Assembly: GCA_007694915.1 (NCBI GenBank)
Contig: REEV01000055.1
Coordinates: 1-45,024, forward strand
Source: Cyanobium sp. PLM2.Bin73
GTDB lineage: Bacteria; Cyanobacteriota; Cyanobacteriia; PCC-6307; Cyanobiaceae
Reading direction: 5' to 3'
DNA: 45,024 nt
Every line of letters starts with the position of its first letter. Position 1 is the stretch's first letter. Under the pieces are notes generated by a model that was given only the letters and a program-made list of their open reading frames with translations, was not told the DNA's origin and did not search any database. The position numbers and the translations under genes were made by a program. Of this stretch, positions 42,385 through 45,024 are shown piece after piece.

Positions 42385-42880
42385 CCACTACCCGGTGCCG
42401 CCGGTGGGCGGGGATCAGCAGGGCATCGCCGCGGCAGAGCTCCAGTTCCTCCTCCCCATCGCCGGGGGCCGATGCTGCCAGGCGCAGCCGGGCGCTGCCC
42501 TGCAGCAGGGTGAGCCACTCGTGCTCGCTCTGGTCGTACCAGAAGTCCGGCGGGCTGCTGGCGCTGCAGGAGTGGATGCGCTCCAGCCGCCAGCCCTCGC
42601 CGGAGGCCAGCACGGTGGTGCGCTCCTGGCCCGGCGGTGGGCAGGGCCCGGCCAGCAGGTTGTCGCCGGGTGCGGCGGCCGGGGCGGGGCTGGCTGGGGC
42701 CGTTTCTCCCCAGCGGCGGCCGATCTCGAAGCCGTGCCGGCGGGCCAGGGCCACCACCTCCTGGTGATGGCTGCAGTGGCGCAGGGCCTCACGCACGGCC
42801 GGATCGGCTTCGCTGAGGGCCACGAAGGCGTTGAGCTGGCGCACCTTCTCCAGGAACTGCTGCAGCTGGGCTTCAGCCAC
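42320..42880 (-). CDS. Nif11-like domain fused to a cupin domain
   Basis: A 186-aa protein. Residues 1-60 are a Nif11-type leader domain (AQLQQFLEKVRQLNAFVALS, then EVVALARRHGFEIGRRWGE). After a Pro/Ala linker, residues about 95-185 form a small cupin (HEWLTLLQGSARLRL, then LELCRGDALLIPAHRRHRVV). Nif11 domains usually precede short core peptides of natural products; here the core is replaced by a metal-type cupin with His residues (HEW, HRRH). The function is unknown. It overlaps the GNAT gene by 8 bases on the same strand. Confidence 0.78.
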   Translation of the reverse strand: MAEAQLQQFLEKVRQLNAFVALSEADPAVREALRHCSHHQEVVALARRHGFEIGRRWGETAPASPAPAAAPGDNLLAGPCPPPGQERTTVLASGEGWRLERIHSCSASSPPDFWYDQSEHEWLTLLQGSARLRLAASAPGDGEEELELCRGDALLIPAHRRHRVVATDGEPGCVWLALFWREASSG

Positions 42881-43394
42881 GGGGATCGGCCGGTGGGATG
42901 GGGATGAGCGGCTTGATCATGCGCCAGCGCTGGAACCAGGCACCACCGAACAGCACGGTTTCCTCGGCCTCCACCAGCCAACCCCGGCGCTCCAGCAGGG
43001 GCCGGGAGAGCTGGCTGGCCTCCGTGCGCAGCTGCCGCTGGCCCTGGCGGCGGGCCTCCCCCTCCAGGGCGCTGAGGATGGCGCCGGCCCGCCCCTGCCG
43101 GCAGGCGCGGCCGCGGCAGTAGAGCAGGGCCAGGCGGTCGCCGGGATGCAGCACCCCGAAGGCCTCGATGCTGGTGCGATCCAGGGTTGTGCTGGCCAGC
43201 CCGTAGCCCTCGGCCAGGGGTTGTCGCAGCGCCCCCGAGCGGGCCGGGTGGTGGGCCCAGGCCTCGATCTGGGGCTGGCTATAGCGCCCGGCGGTCTGGC
43301 TGAGCACGGCATCGCGATACACCGCCAGCAGTTCGTTGTGGTCGGCGGGCTGCAGGCGCCGCAGGGGGAAGGAACGGTGGGGCCCGGAATCCAT
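42873..43394 (-). CDS. GNAT family acetyltransferase
   Basis: A 173-aa N-acetyltransferase. The acetyl-CoA motif region reads LYCRGRACRQGRAGAILSAL (Arg/Gly-x-Gly-type loop), with SQPQIEAWAHHP in the N-terminal half. The ATG at 43394 is chosen; the longer frame to 43667 runs through the cytochrome gene on the opposite strand and is a shadow. Substrate unknown. It overlaps the Nif11-cupin start. Confidence 0.75.
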   Translation of the reverse strand: MDSGPHRSFPLRRLQPADHNELLAVYRDAVLSQTAGRYSQPQIEAWAHHPARSGALRQPLAEGYGLASTTLDRTSIEAFGVLHPGDRLALLYCRGRACRQGRAGAILSALEGEARRQGQRQLRTEASQLSRPLLERRGWLVEAEETVLFGGAWFQRWRMIKPLIPIPPADPRG

Positions 43395-43493
43395 CACTGC
43401 CGCTGGGGCCGTGGCGTGCGCTCCCCAGTGTCTCGCCCGTCGCCACACTGGAGTTGCCTCACGCCTGCGCTGCCCCCGGTCTGCGCTCTCACC

Positions 43494-43880
43494 ATGCCCG
43501 CTGCCGCCCCGCCCTTCGCCAGCTCCGCAGCACACCGCCTGAGGCTGGCGCTGCTGGCCCTGGGGCTGGTGCTGCTGGTCAGCGTGTGGCTGGTGCTGCC
43601 GGCGGCGGCCCGCGCCGAGCCCGCTGCCGGAGCCCAGCTGTTCGAGGCCCACTGCGCAGGTTGCCACCTCCAGGGCGGCAACATCATCCGCCGCCGCAAA
43701 ACCCTCAAGCTGGCGGCCCTGGAGCGGGAGGGCATCGCCTCGCCGGAGGCCATCGCCGCCATCGCCGCCGGCGGGGTGGGCCAGATGTCCGGCTACGGCG
43801 AGGTGTTGGGTGAGGAGGGGCCCCAGGAGGTGGCCGCCTGGGTGTGGCAGCAGGCCCAGGCGGGCTGGCCCCGGGGTTGA
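43494..43880 (+). CDS. Cytochrome c6-like protein, exported
   Basis: A 128-aa protein with a signal peptide (LALLALGLVLLVSVWLVLPA, cleavage near ARAEP) and a class I cytochrome c core: haem-binding CAGCH (C54, C57, H58) and axial Met98 (GQMSGYG). C-terminal helix EVAAWVWQQAQ. It resembles cytochrome c6 (PetJ), which moves electrons in the thylakoid lumen; a c6-like variant is as likely. Confidence 0.85.
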   Translation: MPAAAPPFASSAAHRLRLALLALGLVLLVSVWLVLPAAARAEPAAGAQLFEAHCAGCHLQGGNIIRRRKTLKLAALEREGIASPEAIAAIAAGGVGQMSGYGEVLGEEGPQEVAAWVWQQAQAGWPRG

Positions 43881-43902
43881 TCGGCCTGCCGCGCGCCAGG
43901 GC

Positions 43903-44169
43903 TCAGAAGGCCTGGATCCAGGGGTACACCTGCACAGCGGTCCAGATGCCGTGGCGCCAGTAGGTGTCGCCGTGCACCAGCTCCTCCACCTGCTGCTGGC
44001 TTTCGGCCTCGTAGATGCCGAACACGTGGCTGCTGTCCGCGGTGGGTCCCAGGGTGATCAGGAGGCCCGCGTCCTTCTGGCGCTGCAGCCCGGCCAGGTG
44101 CTCCTGGCGGTAGGGGGCGCGCTTCTCCAGGGCGTCGTCGCAGTAGGTGCCCCAGAGCACGAATCGCAT
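43903..44169 (-). CDS. YCII-related domain protein
   Basis: An 88-aa YCII-like protein (RFVLWGTYCDDAL, GLLITLGPTADSSHVFGIYE and VHGDTYWRHGIW). The dimeric ferredoxin-like fold is typical; function is mostly unknown, possibly small-molecule related. ATG at 44169; the frame extends to 44196. It is convergent with the cytochrome gene. Confidence 0.8.
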   Translation of the reverse strand: MRFVLWGTYCDDALEKRAPYRQEHLAGLQRQKDAGLLITLGPTADSSHVFGIYEAESQQQVEELVHGDTYWRHGIWTAVQVYPWIQAF

Positions 44170-44397
44170 TGCGATAAAGAAATCGGCTGCTCGCAAAGAG
44201 TAACTGGCACCGCTGCCTCCCTTAAGGATCAGACCGCGACCAGATAAATGCCTCCCGGGCGGCTATGGCCATTGCCGCGTTGAATGGGATGGCCACTCGG
44301 TCGCTTGCCAGATCGTCGAAGTTGTCGATCTTTTTCCAGTGAGTGTGGTGTGCTGAACATGGTGCCAACTGGGCTAGGGAAGCCTCGGCAGGCCCGA
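44170..44397. other. Intergenic sequence next to IS remnant
   Basis: No gene is supported. The composition changes to lower GC. It may hold the left end of the insertion sequence, but no clear inverted repeat was found by eye. Confidence 0.4.
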
Positions 44398-44948
44398 TTA
44401 GTGAAGTCGCAACGGCACGTCAATGCTCAAGCTGAACTCTGCTGTGCGTGGCAACTGAGTTATCAGCCGATTACTGTCAGCATAGTGAGTTTGCAGCTGT
44501 TCACGGCCATACCCTCTCAGCTGTATTGTCTCGGAGCTGAACTGATGATCGATCACCCATAAGCGGTGTTCCACCTTGGCCCGGATGTGAGCGAGCGTTG
44601 CCATATCCGCCAAACTCTCCAGCCGGCTATTGGGCTTATCCGGCAAGGCCTGCCTTTTCCCAGGACGCAGGGCGAACCGAAACTTGATGCCTTGGCTCGA
44701 CCTCTATTCTCGATGTCTTGATAGCTGTTGTCCGAGTACAACACCTCCTCCTCGATGTAGAAGAACTGGTTTGCAGTGGTGAGGTCGTGCACATTGGCGG
44801 CAATCTTCTCCACTGAGCGGATCAGCCCAGTGTTCTGTTCCACACCGATGTGGACTTTCATGCCGTTGGCGAAGCCTACAGCCAAGCGGTTGCACGCCAT
44901 GGATAGTTTTTGTGGCCTGGCACATCTCGGGACAATGCCTATGAGCAT
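44398..44948 (-). pseudogene. Degenerate IS5-family-like transposase
   Basis: Two overlapping frames together resemble an IS5-type DDE transposase. The upstream frame (44553-44948) has NGMKVHIGVEQNTGLIRSVE, ANVHDLTTANQFF, and EEEVLYSDNSYQDIE; the downstream frame (44398-44646) has the C-terminal piece HIRAKVEHRLWVIDHQFSSE. They are out of frame with each other near 44600, and a further shift is likely near 44870, so the gene is broken. The N-terminal part is not seen clearly up to the window end. Base composition is visibly more AT-rich than the rest of the window. Terminal inverted repeats could not be set. Confidence 0.75.
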
Positions 44949-45024
44949 TATCTTTTTGGATTGGGGACCGTACTCAAGGTGTATCGGTGATCGTGCACGG
45001 CTTCCTGGTCGTGATCCGTTCTTT

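Noticed and set aside
44284-44562. Plus-strand frame across the insertion sequence
   Set aside because: It is antisense to the transposase remnant and has no similarity to known proteins.

Overview
The window looks like a chromosomal segment of a high-GC picocyanobacterium of the Synechococcus/Cyanobium type. The evidence is SOM/iron-uptake porins with an N-terminal SLH domain, an IdiA/FutA-FutB-FutC ferric transporter, a marine-Synechococcus-type ferritin, a DUF2214 membrane protein, a Nif11-type domain, a group 2 sigma factor and a petJ-like cytochrome. Gene order is compact, with many ATGA/TGATG overlaps. Almost the whole segment is devoted to transition metals (Fe, Zn, Mn, Co); it reads as a metal-homeostasis island followed by ordinary housekeeping genes and a decayed insertion sequence at the right edge.

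Layout. 1-5.6 kb (minus strand): idiA/futA, futB, futC and a porin in one coupled operon, then a second porin cut by the window edge whose ribosome-binding site is complementary to the core of the cyanobacterial sRNA Yfr1. 5.9-6.9 kb: a 47-aa membrane peptide and hupE behind a cobalamin riboswitch, so probably a cobalt transporter. 7-12.9 kb (minus): a Zur-box-headed operon of FAD monooxygenase-like protein, YcgR-type permease, YcgQ-type partner (DUF1980), membrane-anchored predicted beta-propeller and Zur itself, followed by a His-rich COG0523 GTPase with its own Zur box. 13-16.6 kb (plus): lone znuA, then mntC-mntA-mntB (Mn type by its ligands). 16.6-19.9 kb (minus): feoA(double domain)-feoB-feoC. 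20.2-22.3 kb (plus): second COG0523 GTPase and an 8-repeat WD40 protein. 22.2-24.6 kb (minus): yidD (frameshifted), cysS (frameshifted), and an FKBP-like/NTF2-like fusion. 24.7-26.2 kb (plus): small helical protein and a second 8-repeat WD40 protein. 26.3-28.6 kb (minus): a COG0523-like P-loop protein with two metallophosphoesterase homologues whose metal ligands are changed. 28.8-30.4 kb: znuC-znuB. 31-34.2 kb: ferritin-feoB2, convergent with feoA2 and a second ferritin. 34.4-35.6 kb: QueD-like protein and hisIE. 35.7-37.3 kb: second znuC-znuB. 37.3-44.2 kb: metalloprotease, DUF2214, sigma factor, YkvA, PhyH dioxygenase, PsiE, Nif11-cupin fusion, GNAT, cytochrome c, YCII. 44.4-45 kb: broken IS5-like transposase.

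How it fits together. I can read eight 15-bp operators of the form TGAGAAY-N-RTTCTCA (two perfect, three with one mismatch, two with two, one weak) lying in front of cobW1, FAD operon/znuA, cobW2-WD40, FKBP-NTF2/cysS plus WD40-2, the P-loop/phosphoesterase operon, both znuCB pairs and a ferritin. The Fur-family gene inside the island has the two CxxC pairs of a zinc sensor, so the simplest reading is that it is Zur and that much of the island is one zinc-starvation regulon containing several proteins without a described role: paired WD40 propellers, the Cys-substituted and ligand-less phosphoesterases, the third COG0523-like protein and the FKBP/NTF2 fusion. The coordinates and motifs were read directly; regulatory and functional links are inference.
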